Part shown: in pieces, positions 1-8,500 of the stretch
How the letters are laid out: every line of letters starts with the position of its first letter
Numbering within the stretch: the stretch's first letter is position 1
Assembly: GCA_903957405.1 (NCBI GenBank)
Contig: CAJBPC010000535.1
Location: 1-11,871 of the forward strand
Reading direction: 5' to 3'
Length of the DNA: 11,871 nucleotides
DNA from: an uncultured bacterium
GTDB taxonomy: Bacteria; Bacteroidota; Bacteroidia; Chitinophagales; Chitinophagaceae
The notes under the pieces: generated by a model
The model's database searches: none
The model's input: the letters and a program-made list of their open reading frames with translations, nothing else
Told to the model about the DNA's origin: nothing
Program-made: the position numbers and the translations under genes

Positions 1-1
1 C

Positions 2-343
2 ATGGCAACCAGTAAAAAAAAAACATCCAGGCGTGTGAAAAAATCTACGGAAAAGGCGACAAAGAAAAACAAAAAACAACCGAATAAGAAATCGGTCACA
101 CCTGATGCCATTCCAATGCATGGAGTGGAGGATCTTCCAGATTCGGAAAATACAGGATCGGAACCTCATATCCATAAGGGGTTGGCAGTGGAAAAGCCAT
201 TCTGCATTCCCGTCAAGAGCGATCGCGGTCACTGGCATTGCTATTACAGGATCGGGCCAGGTCTCCTGAAAGAATGCAACAGGATCGGTCCGTTCAAGAC
301 CAAAACGCAATGTGAAAAAACCATCTGCCCCTGTAGCGTGTAA
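2..343 (+). CDS. Small Lys-rich protein with a Cys-rich C-terminus, unknown function
   Basis: This 113-residue protein is not recognised as a known family. Residues 1-31 are extremely basic, with many Lys runs and no hydrophobic segment, which suggests a disordered nucleic-acid-binding tail; this part resembles histone-H1-like bacterial tails only in composition. Residues 32-64 form a more acidic linker. The C-terminal part (66-113) carries six Cys (68, 80, 92, 104, 109, 111). The first four are spaced exactly 12 residues apart, and RIGP occurs twice (83-86 and 94-97), so this half may be a small repeat or metal-binding or disulfide-bonded module. The ATG is at the extreme window edge, so an upstream start cannot be excluded. 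It is the only well-supported plus-strand gene and faces the phytase convergently. I am fairly sure it is coding, because composition shifts sensibly along its length, but function is unknown. Confidence 0.6.
   Translation: MATSKKKTSRRVKKSTEKATKKNKKQPNKKSVTPDAIPMHGVEDLPDSENTGSEPHIHKGLAVEKPFCIPVKSDRGHWHCYYRIGPGLLKECNRIGPFKTKTQCEKTICPCSV
152..288 (+). repeat. Three copies of ACAGGATCGG inside the first gene
   Basis: The exact 10-mer ACAGGATCGG occurs at 152-161, 246-255 and 279-288. The last two copies are 33 bp apart and in the same reading frame, encoding the two RIG(P) repeats of the protein. The first copy is in another frame and encodes Thr-Gly-Ser, so it is not explained by protein-level duplication. 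The repeats are directly visible; their meaning is unclear. Confidence 0.6.
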
Positions 344-833
344 TCTGGTCATTCATATCTGCGTACAACCATATCCGTTAGTTCATGAAGAGTCCACTCC
401 CATCCATCATCCACGAATGACAAAACTCATTTCGCGTGAAGTTCCAGCAGATCATCCTTGCGTTTTTTTCATGGCGGCATCTGGTGCCGGATTCAGCCAG
501 AGAATCCTACGATCCATCATGGATGACGGTGCGCGCCATGGCGGCATCGACTTGAATGACTGCAGCCATGCGGTACGTTATGCACACAACGTCTATCCTT
601 CATCGATCACGGGTATTTTGGGGTATCCTGTCGAGGAGGCGTTCTTGAAGGAGGAAAGGAAGAAACATATTGGCTGGAGTGATGGCACTCCTCCCCTGCC
701 ATCTGGTTTCGGAGATACAACCATGCTCTCATATTTATTTCAGGATAATGGGAAACCCACTTCTTGTTGGAATGTCGTCATGTGATCGAATCATTATAGA
801 TCGATCAAGCCAATACGAGACCACGCATCTGTG
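344..833. other. Gene-poor interval with a doubtful plus-strand ORF
   Basis: About 490 bp separate the first gene from the end of the phytase gene. No minus-strand ORF of useful length is present. On the plus strand a frame is open from 312 to 785, overlapping the end of the first gene; its most plausible internal ATG is at 417, giving about 122 residues. The translation contains no recognisable domain, signal peptide or membrane segment, and there is no clear ribosome-binding or A-rich leader before the ATG. I saw no convincing terminator for either flanking convergent gene; the best inverted repeat there is short and has no T-tract. It is best treated as intergenic with a low-probability hypothetical ORF. 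Confidence 0.5.
417..785 (+). CDS. Doubtful hypothetical ORF
   Basis: This is an open frame of about 122 codons from the ATG at 417; the frame also extends back to an ATG at 312 inside the preceding gene. The product has mixed composition, several Cys and His, and no motif I recognise. Codon third positions are mixed rather than strongly biased. It is listed only because no other gene explains this stretch. It may simply be a chance open frame. Confidence 0.15.
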   Translation: MTKLISREVPADHPCVFFMAASGAGFSQRILRSIMDDGARHGGIDLNDCSHAVRYAHNVYPSSITGILGYPVEEAFLKEERKKHIGWSDGTPPLPSGFGDTTMLSYLFQDNGKPTSCWNVVM

Positions 834-1904
834 TCATGGATTTTTAACCTTCAGTCCGGCCTTTCTTGCCAGGTCGCTCCAACGATAAACATGAAAGGTT
901 CGGTCAGCGCTCATCGCCACAAAAAGTCCCCCTTCGAAGCCGGGCAGGCTTACAGAAGTCACATCGCTCCCATCGCTCTGATCCGTACTGACCGGAATGG
1001 AGGCGATAAGGCGATGCACATGCGGAGCTTTAGGGTTTCCTTCTCGGGGATAGACCTGAAACCGATTCGCCGATTGGTCTGATACGAGGATATAGCCCGT
1101 GCTGTCGTCCAGATCGTAAATGGATATCCCCTCGTTGTCTTCCATGAAATCTGCTTGTCCGAATACGGTCAATTCAGCATCTCCCTTGTCGGGATCTGCG
1201 TGGTATTTTCTGATGCCGTATTGTTCATCGGAGTAATAGACATATCCCAATGCCTGGTCCACTGCGATGGATTCAATCTCTTTTTTACCTGAAAACCTTC
1301 CGAATCGCCTTACGAGCTTGGCCGATACGGACATCTTGCCATCATATGCCAGCCTGTACTGTTCGAGGTAACCTATGGAAGGGCCTGCTTTTCGTCCGAC
1401 AATGACGAAGACAGCGCCATCGGATGGGCGTTTATATAGGGCGATGCCCATGGGATCACGCTGGCTTTCGCCTGTAAAAACTTCTATGCCGCCATCGTCG
1501 ATCGCCTCCATGTCTGGCATCCGAAAAACCCTGAGGCAATGGCGCACGCGCTCTGTGGCCACTGCGATATCGATTGACGAATCCCCCCACGGTAATGCGT
1601 AACCGATATCGACGTTGTTCATCCGTTTCAGTCCTGTGACGGAACGCTTTCGATCGATCTTGCCATCCAGACCGAAGACATAAAGCCCACCGTTATCGGG
1701 ATCTTTATCCGTTCCGATGATGAGTGACCGGGCTTTGTCGTGCTGATCGATCCAGATCGCAGGATCGTCACTATCCTTATGCACTTTCTCGGTTATGATA
1801 GTGGGCAGAACGGCATCCGGGGATTTGTTCGCTGTGTGACATCCAGCAAATAAGTGCAACATCAAGAGGAGGAAACTTGCAGATATCGAAAGGGGTCTGA
1901 TCAT
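834..1904 (-). CDS. Beta-propeller 3-phytase lipoprotein
   Basis: The protein (356 aa) hydrolyses phosphate monoesters from phytate, typically Ca-dependent, and acts outside the cytoplasm. The N-terminus is a lipoprotein signal with lipobox LFAGC (Cys22), so it is membrane-anchored; residues after the Cys lack the acidic cluster of a Bacteroidota surface-export signal, so a periplasmic location is plausible. Family motifs appear in the order of Bacillus PhyC-type enzymes: DDPAIW (46-51), TDKDPDNGGLYVF (65-77), NNVDIGY (96-102), ATER (116-119), PMGIALY (151-157), KEIESIAVD (208-216), YYSDEQYGIRKYHADPD (223-239), DNEGISIY (256-263) and SDGSDV (310-315). Length suits a single propeller domain. 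The Tyr of the Bacillus YGFSLY segment is Met here. It follows the TonB-dependent receptor by 63 bp, a pairing known for this phytase family. A terminator-like hairpin lies just before its start. The ATG at 1904 gives a well-formed lipoprotein signal. Confidence 0.9.
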   Translation of the reverse strand: MIRPLSISASFLLLMLHLFAGCHTANKSPDAVLPTIITEKVHKDSDDPAIWIDQHDKARSLIIGTDKDPDNGGLYVFGLDGKIDRKRSVTGLKRMNNVDIGYALPWGDSSIDIAVATERVRHCLRVFRMPDMEAIDDGGIEVFTGESQRDPMGIALYKRPSDGAVFVIVGRKAGPSIGYLEQYRLAYDGKMSVSAKLVRRFGRFSGKKEIESIAVDQALGYVYYSDEQYGIRKYHADPDKGDAELTVFGQADFMEDNEGISIYDLDDSTGYILVSDQSANRFQVYPREGNPKAPHVHRLIASIPVSTDQSDGSDVTSVSLPGFEGGLFVAMSADRTFHVYRWSDLARKAGLKVKNP

Positions 1905-1920
1905 GGCTTTGGAATTACGA

Positions 1921-1955
1921 AAAAGTCTCCGAAGGTCGCACCTCCGGAGACTTTT
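1921..1955 (-). terminator. Strong hairpin with T-tract between receptor and phytase genes
   Basis: Arms at 1921-1935 and 1941-1955 pair over 15 bp with a single mismatch around the loop TCGCA. Read on the minus strand, the GC-rich stem ends in GACTTTTT, as in an intrinsic terminator; the plus strand also ends in CTTTT, so it could work in both directions. It begins 12 nt after the receptor stop codon and leaves only 16 nt before the phytase ATG. It could terminate most receptor transcripts, or act as a 3' stabiliser with read-through into the phytase gene. Confidence 0.8.
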
Positions 1956-1967
1956 AAAATTATTATA

Positions 1968-4826
1968 TCATTTGCTTAGATCAAACTTCAGGCCTGCATT
2001 GAAACGGGGACCGTAATATTCCAGTTGCGCCGTCCTCGACGAAATGCCCTGATAGTATCTAAGGGGTTGGTTCGTAAGGTTATTGGCTTCACCGAAAAAC
2101 CTCAGCTTCTTCGAGAATGCATAGGATGCGTTTATATCCAGGAAGAACTGTTTGTCGTAGTAACGATCAAAGTATGCATCAGCGTTATATCCTCCATCAT
2201 CGCTGTCATCAACATAGGCGGAAGTGTAGTTGGCGGAAATACGCGCTACGAATTTGCTGTTCTCATATGACAGTGATGCGTTGAAGATGCTTGGGGCTGC
2301 GCCCGGGAGTTTCACATTCTCGCGTACCAGATTCCCGGAAGGGTCGTAGATGCCTTGAGCTTTCGAGTATGTGTAGGTGTAATTGAGGTAGATGCCGAAT
2401 CCTTTCCAAAAGCCCGGCAGGAAATCCAACTGACGCTGGATGGAAGCCTCGAAGCCCAGTACGTCCGCAGATTTCCCGTTACGGCGCTGCGCGAAAGCCC
2501 AGTTCTCCCCGACCTTTACAGGATTGTTGACCGTAGGGAAGTCCTGTGCGAAATCTTCTCGGGTGTAATTATTGTCGATGTATGTGTAAAAATAGCGGTC
2601 GATTTTTTTATAGAACACGCCGCCGGAGAGTATTCCCACCGTCTTGAAGTATCGTTCGAACATGAGGTCGAGGTTCGATGAACGAACCGGAGACAGTGAG
2701 GGGTTTCCGGCGCTCATTTCCAGATCATTCGGATTGATGTTGAAGTATGGCACCAGGTCGTAGTATTTGGGACGGGCAATACCACTCGTCCACGCGGCCT
2801 TTATGATGAGGTCATCTGTAGCCTCGTAGCGAAGGTTCACGGAGGGCAGGACATCGAGATATGAATTTTTCAATTCGGCTGTACCCTTGAATGTATTCTC
2901 ATCTTCCACAATATTCCCGGTGTAGTTGATGGAAGTATTTTCCAATCTGATGCCTATTCGGGCACTGAATCGGTCGTTGAATTGTTGTTTCAGTTCGGCA
3001 TAACCCGCTGTGATCATTTCTCTGGCTTCATAGTTACCGGCAAGATATTCCGTGGGGTCGTCTGTTTCCTTGAAGAGCGAAGCGTTTTTGAAAGATAGTC
3101 CACCGAGGTAGGATGCATCGACGAATTGTCCTGCTACGAACTGTCCACCCGCAAGGAAGTCGGGGTTGGTCTTATCCACGAGCGGCAGCAGACTGATGTT
3201 TCCCAATGATGTCAAGGGAGCGTAGGAAAAGAAATTATTGTCTCGCACTTTTTGCTTGGCACGAAGTCGGACTCCGAAACGTAAGGCGCCTTGTTGGTTG
3301 CGCACAATGGATACCGGCAGTTCGAAGTTCAGTTTTCCGTTCAGATCACGTTCATATTGATCCTGGTATTGCTCAGAAAGTTCGTTCAGCCTTGTATAAG
3401 CTGAAAGTGCTGTGATGTCGCTGGTGAGTGGCTTTTGAGGATCGGAGATGTCTTGATTGACCTGAATGCTGCGACGCCCCATGGAGATATATCGCTCATT
3501 GGGTCGCAGTTCGGAAGCTTTAGCCCACTGCAAACTCCAGTCTGTCTTCAATTTTCCAAATAGATGGTCTCCGTTGATGGCAATGGACCTGACGCGTTGA
3601 TCTTCGAGGCGACGGGATTCGTTTCTATCATTATCGAGACCACCCTTTGTCTGTCGGAGCACTTCACCGTTCCGATAACCTGTGATATTACCGGATTGAT
3701 CATAGATCATATCTGCCGTGGCGGGATTGCTGACATTGCCGCGATAGCGGTGTCTCAGGCGAAAACGGTTTTCCTTATCGTCTCTCCAGTTGTATGAACC
3801 TGTGAGGGTAATGGTATGCAAGGGGTTTATCTTGAAATCGAGCGTGGTGGCGATGCTGCGCCGTATGCGGATCAGATCGTATACACGGATATCGTGATCG
3901 CTGATGAATGGTTTTCCGTTGACATCCTTTGCCCAAGCCGATTCTACGTTGTCGGATCCGAATACATTTCTGTTGAAGGAGCCGCTGACCACATAACCGA
4001 TTTTTCGGTTAGCGATCCTGTCACCCGCAACGAAATTCGCCGTACCAATGAATCCATCGCGTACTGGATTGAATCCCCCGGCAACGGTACCGGACAAACG
4101 AAGTCCATTCGGTGCCGGCCGAGTGATCAGATTGACCGAACCACCTATGGCATCTGCATCCATATCCGCCGTGAGGGTTTTGTTGACTTGCACCGTCTGG
4201 ACCATGTCTGTGGGAATCAGGTCCAACTGAACACGGCGGTTATCACCTTCTGCAGAGGGTATTCTTTCCCCGTTCAAGGTGACGGAGTTGAATTCAGGAC
4301 CCATTCCACGGATGATGATGTTCCGGGCTTCACCCTGATCGTTCTGCATGGTGATGCCCGGCACACGTTTGATGGCATCTCCTATGTTGGCATCAGGAAA
4401 TCGTCCCATCTGGTCGGCGCTGATGACATTGGTGATATTACCACTGTTCTTCTGCTGGCTGAGGGCTTTGGATTGACCCTTCAGTCGATCGCCGAATACG
4501 ACAACCTCCTTGTCAGACTGAGCTGTGACGGTTATCACTTGCGTCAGCATGTTCAGGCCTGCCTTTATGTTTATATTTACTTTCTTTTTCTCGTATCCTA
4601 CGTATGAGATGTTGCACACATATTCCATTACCGGGATTCCGGTGATCAGCAGCTCGCCTTCCTGGTTGGTGATGCCGGCGAAACGGCCCGGTGATAGTGT
4701 CACAGATGCACCGGGAAGATTCAGATTGTCTGCGTCTTTCACTTTGACGCGCAGGTTGCCTGTCTGGGCGAAGCCTGTCCATGTGATCAGGGATGCCAGT
4801 GCCAAAAAAAGGAGTTGTCTATTCAT
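1968..4826 (-). CDS. TonB-dependent outer-membrane receptor linked to phytase
   Basis: This 952-residue outer-membrane receptor would import a ligand using energy passed from TonB-ExbBD. A signal peptide (1-20, cleavage after GFA) is followed by a carboxypeptidase-D-regulatory-like beta-sandwich (about 24-103, with PGASVTL, GITNQEGE and YVGYEKK), typical of Bacteroidota receptors. A candidate TonB box (EVVVFG, 107-112) precedes the plug (about 125-236), which has the motifs GDAIKRVPGI, IIIRGMGPEFN, TLNGERIP and DAIGGSVNLITR. The remainder is the 22-strand barrel. A segment with GNPSLSPVRSSNLDLMFERYF-like features and the overall layout resemble the TonB-Xanth-Caul (TIGR01782) class. The protein ends in an aromatic/hydrophobic strand, GLKFDLSK, the usual barrel-assembly signal though with two extra residues. 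No SusD partner lies downstream; the phytase does. The substrate is therefore inferred to be phytate or a phosphate-bearing product. Co-transcription with the phytase depends on passing the intervening hairpin. Confidence 0.93.
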   Translation of the reverse strand: MNRQLLFLALASLITWTGFAQTGNLRVKVKDADNLNLPGASVTLSPGRFAGITNQEGELLITGIPVMEYVCNISYVGYEKKKVNINIKAGLNMLTQVITVTAQSDKEVVVFGDRLKGQSKALSQQKNSGNITNVISADQMGRFPDANIGDAIKRVPGITMQNDQGEARNIIIRGMGPEFNSVTLNGERIPSAEGDNRRVQLDLIPTDMVQTVQVNKTLTADMDADAIGGSVNLITRPAPNGLRLSGTVAGGFNPVRDGFIGTANFVAGDRIANRKIGYVVSGSFNRNVFGSDNVESAWAKDVNGKPFISDHDIRVYDLIRIRRSIATTLDFKINPLHTITLTGSYNWRDDKENRFRLRHRYRGNVSNPATADMIYDQSGNITGYRNGEVLRQTKGGLDNDRNESRRLEDQRVRSIAINGDHLFGKLKTDWSLQWAKASELRPNERYISMGRRSIQVNQDISDPQKPLTSDITALSAYTRLNELSEQYQDQYERDLNGKLNFELPVSIVRNQQGALRFGVRLRAKQKVRDNNFFSYAPLTSLGNISLLPLVDKTNPDFLAGGQFVAGQFVDASYLGGLSFKNASLFKETDDPTEYLAGNYEAREMITAGYAELKQQFNDRFSARIGIRLENTSINYTGNIVEDENTFKGTAELKNSYLDVLPSVNLRYEATDDLIIKAAWTSGIARPKYYDLVPYFNINPNDLEMSAGNPSLSPVRSSNLDLMFERYFKTVGILSGGVFYKKIDRYFYTYIDNNYTREDFAQDFPTVNNPVKVGENWAFAQRRNGKSADVLGFEASIQRQLDFLPGFWKGFGIYLNYTYTYSKAQGIYDPSGNLVRENVKLPGAAPSIFNASLSYENSKFVARISANYTSAYVDDSDDGGYNADAYFDRYYDKQFFLDINASYAFSKKLRFFGEANNLTNQPLRYYQGISSRTAQLEYYGPRFNAGLKFDLSK

Positions 4827-4861
4827 CGTTTTTTATTGAGCAGACGAAGGTATTCGGGGTA

Positions 4862-4900
4862 TGTTAAGGAATTATGTACGGATTGTTATGATAGTGTTAT
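4862..4900 (-). promoter_or_regulatory. Tandem TGTTA(A/T) hexamers phased at 11 bp upstream of the receptor
   Basis: On the plus strand TGTTAA (4862-4867), TGTTAT (4884-4889) and TGTTAT (4895-4900) start 22 and 11 bp apart, with a degenerate unit, TATGTA, in the missing slot (4873-4878). On the minus strand, the sense strand of the receptor gene, they read TTAACA, ATAACA and ATAACA. Tandem hexamers on an 11-bp period are how OmpR-family regulators such as PhoB/PhoP bind, and TTAACA-type units are the Bacillus PhoP form. The site lies 36-74 nt before the receptor start. The phasing is visible; the regulator is inference, and the A/T-rich context raises the chance of coincidence. Confidence 0.2.
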
Positions 4901-5087
4901 TGTAATTTTCACCAATACTGTCGTGCTTGAGACATGTTAAACACCAATTTCCATCATCCTCCCTTCTCTGACGCTGTCTCCTGCAGATCATGCTGATTCA
5001 AAAGGGGAACCGGTGCACAGGTTATCACATCTGTGAGACACACATCGACTGATAAAACGACTGGAGAATTGTATTTGATTTAAAATC

Positions 5088-5282
5088 TCATGAATTGCCC
5101 ATGCGGAAATTTCCGAAATCATTCGAGAACCAGATATTCTTTGGAAATGCGATGCCATCCCGTTCAACATGGCCTGGGGTTTTGAGGATGTCTCCTGCCG
5201 CATCCATGATTTCCTCGGTGAGATGCACCATGCCACCAAGAACACGGTCATCCATGCTCCGCTCAAACTGTTCGGTCTGCAA
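5088..5282 (-). pseudogene. Protein-like short ORF, possible gene remnant
   Basis: A minus-strand frame is open from a stop at 5328-5330 to a TGA at 5088-5090. Only a TTG (5282) or an internal ATG (5255, giving 55 residues) could serve as a start. The product has balanced, acidic, globular-looking composition and ordinary codons, unlike the Ser/Arg-rich translations of the other frames here. No family is recognised. It could be a decayed gene fragment, a genuine small protein or chance. Confidence 0.2.
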
Positions 5283-5540
5283 AACAACCTGCCTTCGAGT
5301 ATGGAATGAATATAAGCCTGTGATCCGTTATGATGGCACTTGAAAACCGGTCACATAAGTTCGTGTTTTCGCAAGTATGCGAAGAAGATGACGAATGTCT
5401 TTATTGAAATGCGACAAAGCCGGCCTGCTCATATTTATTTTTCAGATCTGCATGTCACATCACCATGACGGCTGAAGGGTTTTCAGGAAGAGCATACCAA
5501 TGCCTGTATGATACATCGAGCATTCCGTTGAGGATCCGGT

Positions 5541-8500
5541 TCATGCATGGCTGCCATCATCCTTCGAAGCCGTCTCCACTGAGGGCGGAATGAGTTTGTA
5601 GACAACCGGTGTGATGATCCTTGACAGTATGGTCGAGGAGATCAATCCTCCGATGAGCACGATGGCGAGTGGCGACACCAGCGGATTGCTGTTGAGTGCG
5701 ATGGGTATCAGTCCACCGATGGCCGTAAGGCTTGTGAGGACGATCGGGAGGAACCGAAGCTCACCGGCCTCCCGGATGGCCTGGTCAATACCCATGCCTT
5801 TCTCGCGCAACTGGTTGGTGAAGTCGACCAGCAGGATGGAATTCTTCACCTCCACCCCTGCGAGACCGATGAAACCGATGATGGCCACGAACGACATGGG
5901 GTTTCCTGTGAGCCAGAGCATGATGACGCCGCCGATGATGCCCAATGGAATCACGGAGAGTACGATCAGCGTACTCTTGAAGGTGCGGAATTCAAGCACC
6001 AGGACCATGATGAAGAGGAAGATGGTGGCGATCACCACCGTCATGAACCCGCCGCCGAAGGCTTCCTTTTCCTTTTCCGCCTCACCTGCTATCTGGAAGG
6101 CGGACCCGAAAGGCATTCGGATGTCCTTCATTTTCGCTTCAAAAGCCTTGTTGATGTCCTGCGCCATGTATCCCTTTTGCGTAAACGCCGTCACGACGGT
6201 GAATCTTTTCCTTTCAAAGTGTTTGATGACAGATGGGGATGTTTCGAATTCAAGGGCGGCCACTTGTGAGAGGGGAACGGGGGTGCCGAGGGCGTTGTTG
6301 ACAAAGATGTTATCGAGTGTCTGCAGGGTGGCATGCCGGTCGCGGGGTGTTGTCAGGATGATTTCATAGTCTTCCCCGTCTTCATCGCTGTAGCGTGCCA
6401 GTGGAATCCCGGAGACGGCCAGCCTGACCGTCCGGTCGATTTCGGCCGTTTGGATGCCGAGTGCCCTTGACTTCTCCGTGTTGATCCGGAGTCTGAGGTC
6501 GGTCTTAAATACCCCCAGGTCATTGTCTACATAGAGTGTTCCAGGGATGGTCTTCAGCAACTGTTCGACCCGCCCCGCGAGTTCGCGGAGGGTATCGAGG
6601 TTGTCGCCACTGACACGGATCGCCACGGGAGCCTCCACGGGCGGCCCCTGTTCGAAGTCTTTGACATTCACCTTCACACCGGGGATGAGTGCGAACCGCC
6701 CCCGGAGGATTTCGATGAGTTTTTTCTTTTCGGATGCTTTCACGTCATGGTGCAGCTGCACGAAAAGCTGGGCATAATTGCTTTTGTCGTTGATGGGGAT
6801 CTCGTTATAGTAAACGCGCGGATTGCCCTTACCCACGTTGGTGGTGACAAATTCCACCAGGGGTTCCTTCAGGATATCCTTCTCGATGAATGTGGCCATG
6901 GCATCGGTGGTTTCCAGGTTGCTTTGCAGGGGCATATTGATATTCACCAAGAACTGCGGCTTCTCTGAAGATGGAAAAAGCTTGAAGCCGATGATGCGGA
7001 AGATGCCAAGGGAGGCCGCGAACAGCAGAAATGCCGCGGTCAGTGCCACGACAGGATGCTTCAGGGAATAGTCCAGCGCCCGGGCATAACTCCCGCTGAT
7101 GAAACGCTTCAGTGCACGGAGGAAGATATTCCCTTCGGGATCCGTGTGGGTCTTCAGGATGTGGCTGGAAAGGAAGGGGATGATGGTCAAGGATACGAGC
7201 AGCGATGCGATGACAGAAAAAATGACGGCCAGCGGCAGGCTTCTGATGAAATCTCCCGAATTGTCTGGCAGGAATACCAGCGGCAGAAAGGCGATGGCGA
7301 GCGTGGCCGTGGTACCCAGCACGGCAAGGGTGATCTGTTTGGTGGCTTCAATGGCTGCAAAACGCCTGGAGTGTCCTTCCCGAAGCCATCGTTCGATGTT
7401 CTCTACCACTACGATGCTGTCATCCACCAAAAGTCCGAGTGCCACGACGAAACCGACAATGCTGAGCTGGTTGAGGGAATACCCCATGAAGTTGAGGGAG
7501 ACGATGCCCAAGCCGAGGGAAAGTGGTATCGCCACCATGACGATCAGTGCGGCCCGCCATCCGAGAGGCAGCAGGGTGATGAGTACGAGGGCGATGGCGA
7601 TCAGGAAATCAGTCCCCAGACCGCTGAGCCTGCGTGCAACGTTTTCAGCCTGGTCGAAGGATCTGACCATCGCCACATTCGGCGGCAGCTTTCGTTCGAA
7701 GGAATCTATGACGGGCATGAATGCCTCTTTGGTGCGTGCGATGTTTTCGCCGGTCTTCTGCGCAGCTGTGACGAGCACGGCCCGGTTGCCATTGAGGCGG
7801 GTGATGGATTTCTGCTCCCCCTGGCGCATGTTCACTTCTGCCACGTCTTTTACATATACGACCTTCCCTCCGGCGGAATAGATGATGGTATTTCGGATTT
7901 CATCGAGGCTTCCGTACTTGCCGCTGGTCTTCACGTTGAAAGTCCGGGTGCCGGCACGAAGGCTGCCGGCGGGGATATTCACAGCTTCGCTCTGGATGCT
8001 GCCGATGACCAGATTGAGGGGGATTCCCAGGCGTGCGATCTTATCGAGTTGCAGGTCTATCCGCACTTCGGGTTCGGCAATACCGTGGTAATCGACCTTC
8101 TTCAGGCTGGTGATCTTTTCGAGATCTTCCTTGAGGTCCTTTGCAAGTCCACGCAGCTTAGCATCGGATGCGTTGTTGGAAACCAGTGCCAGCTGGATGA
8201 CGCTCACATCGCTGGGATTGACTTTTCTGACCTCGATGCTGAGGATATCCGAGGGCAGGTCGCTGCGCAAGGAAGTTATCTCTCGGATGAGTTCCTGATA
8301 TTTCTCATCCCTGTCGGTGTCAAATTTGAATTTCACGAAGATGGTAGCCACACCATCACCGATATTGCTCGTCAACCTCTCCAGGTTTTCCAGCTCGCTG
8401 ATGCGTTTTTCAATGGGCTTCACCACCAGCTCTTCCATGTCCTTCGGACTTGTGCCGGGGTAGATCACCACTACGGGGAAATCGGGGGAGCTCAGGTCGG

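Larger units (their letters stand above)
4827..5540. other. Intergenic region between the pump operon and the receptor gene
   Basis: About 714 bp hold no convincing gene. The part next to the receptor (4827-4950) is A/T-rich and should contain its promoter, but I could not find a good Bacteroidota -33/-7 pair. The middle (5088-5330, minus) has a protein-like open frame described separately. A short perfect inverted repeat TTCGCA-AGTA-TGCGAA lies at 5368-5383 without a T-tract. I see no intrinsic terminator directly after the RND pump gene. Confidence 0.6.

Noticed and set aside
3816..4607. A 263-codon plus-strand open frame opposite the receptor plug region
   Set aside because: It is antisense to the conserved plug and carboxypeptidase-like domains; the translation has no recognisable fold and is a shadow of the coding strand.
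5368..5383. Inverted repeat TTCGCA-AGTA-TGCGAA considered as the terminator of the pump operon
   Set aside because: The stem is only 6 bp and is not followed by a T-tract on the minus strand; it is also about 160 bp past the stop codon.
5611..6369. A 252-codon plus-strand open frame opposite the end of the pump gene
   Set aside because: It is a Ser/Met/Arg-rich shadow translation of the C-terminal pump region.
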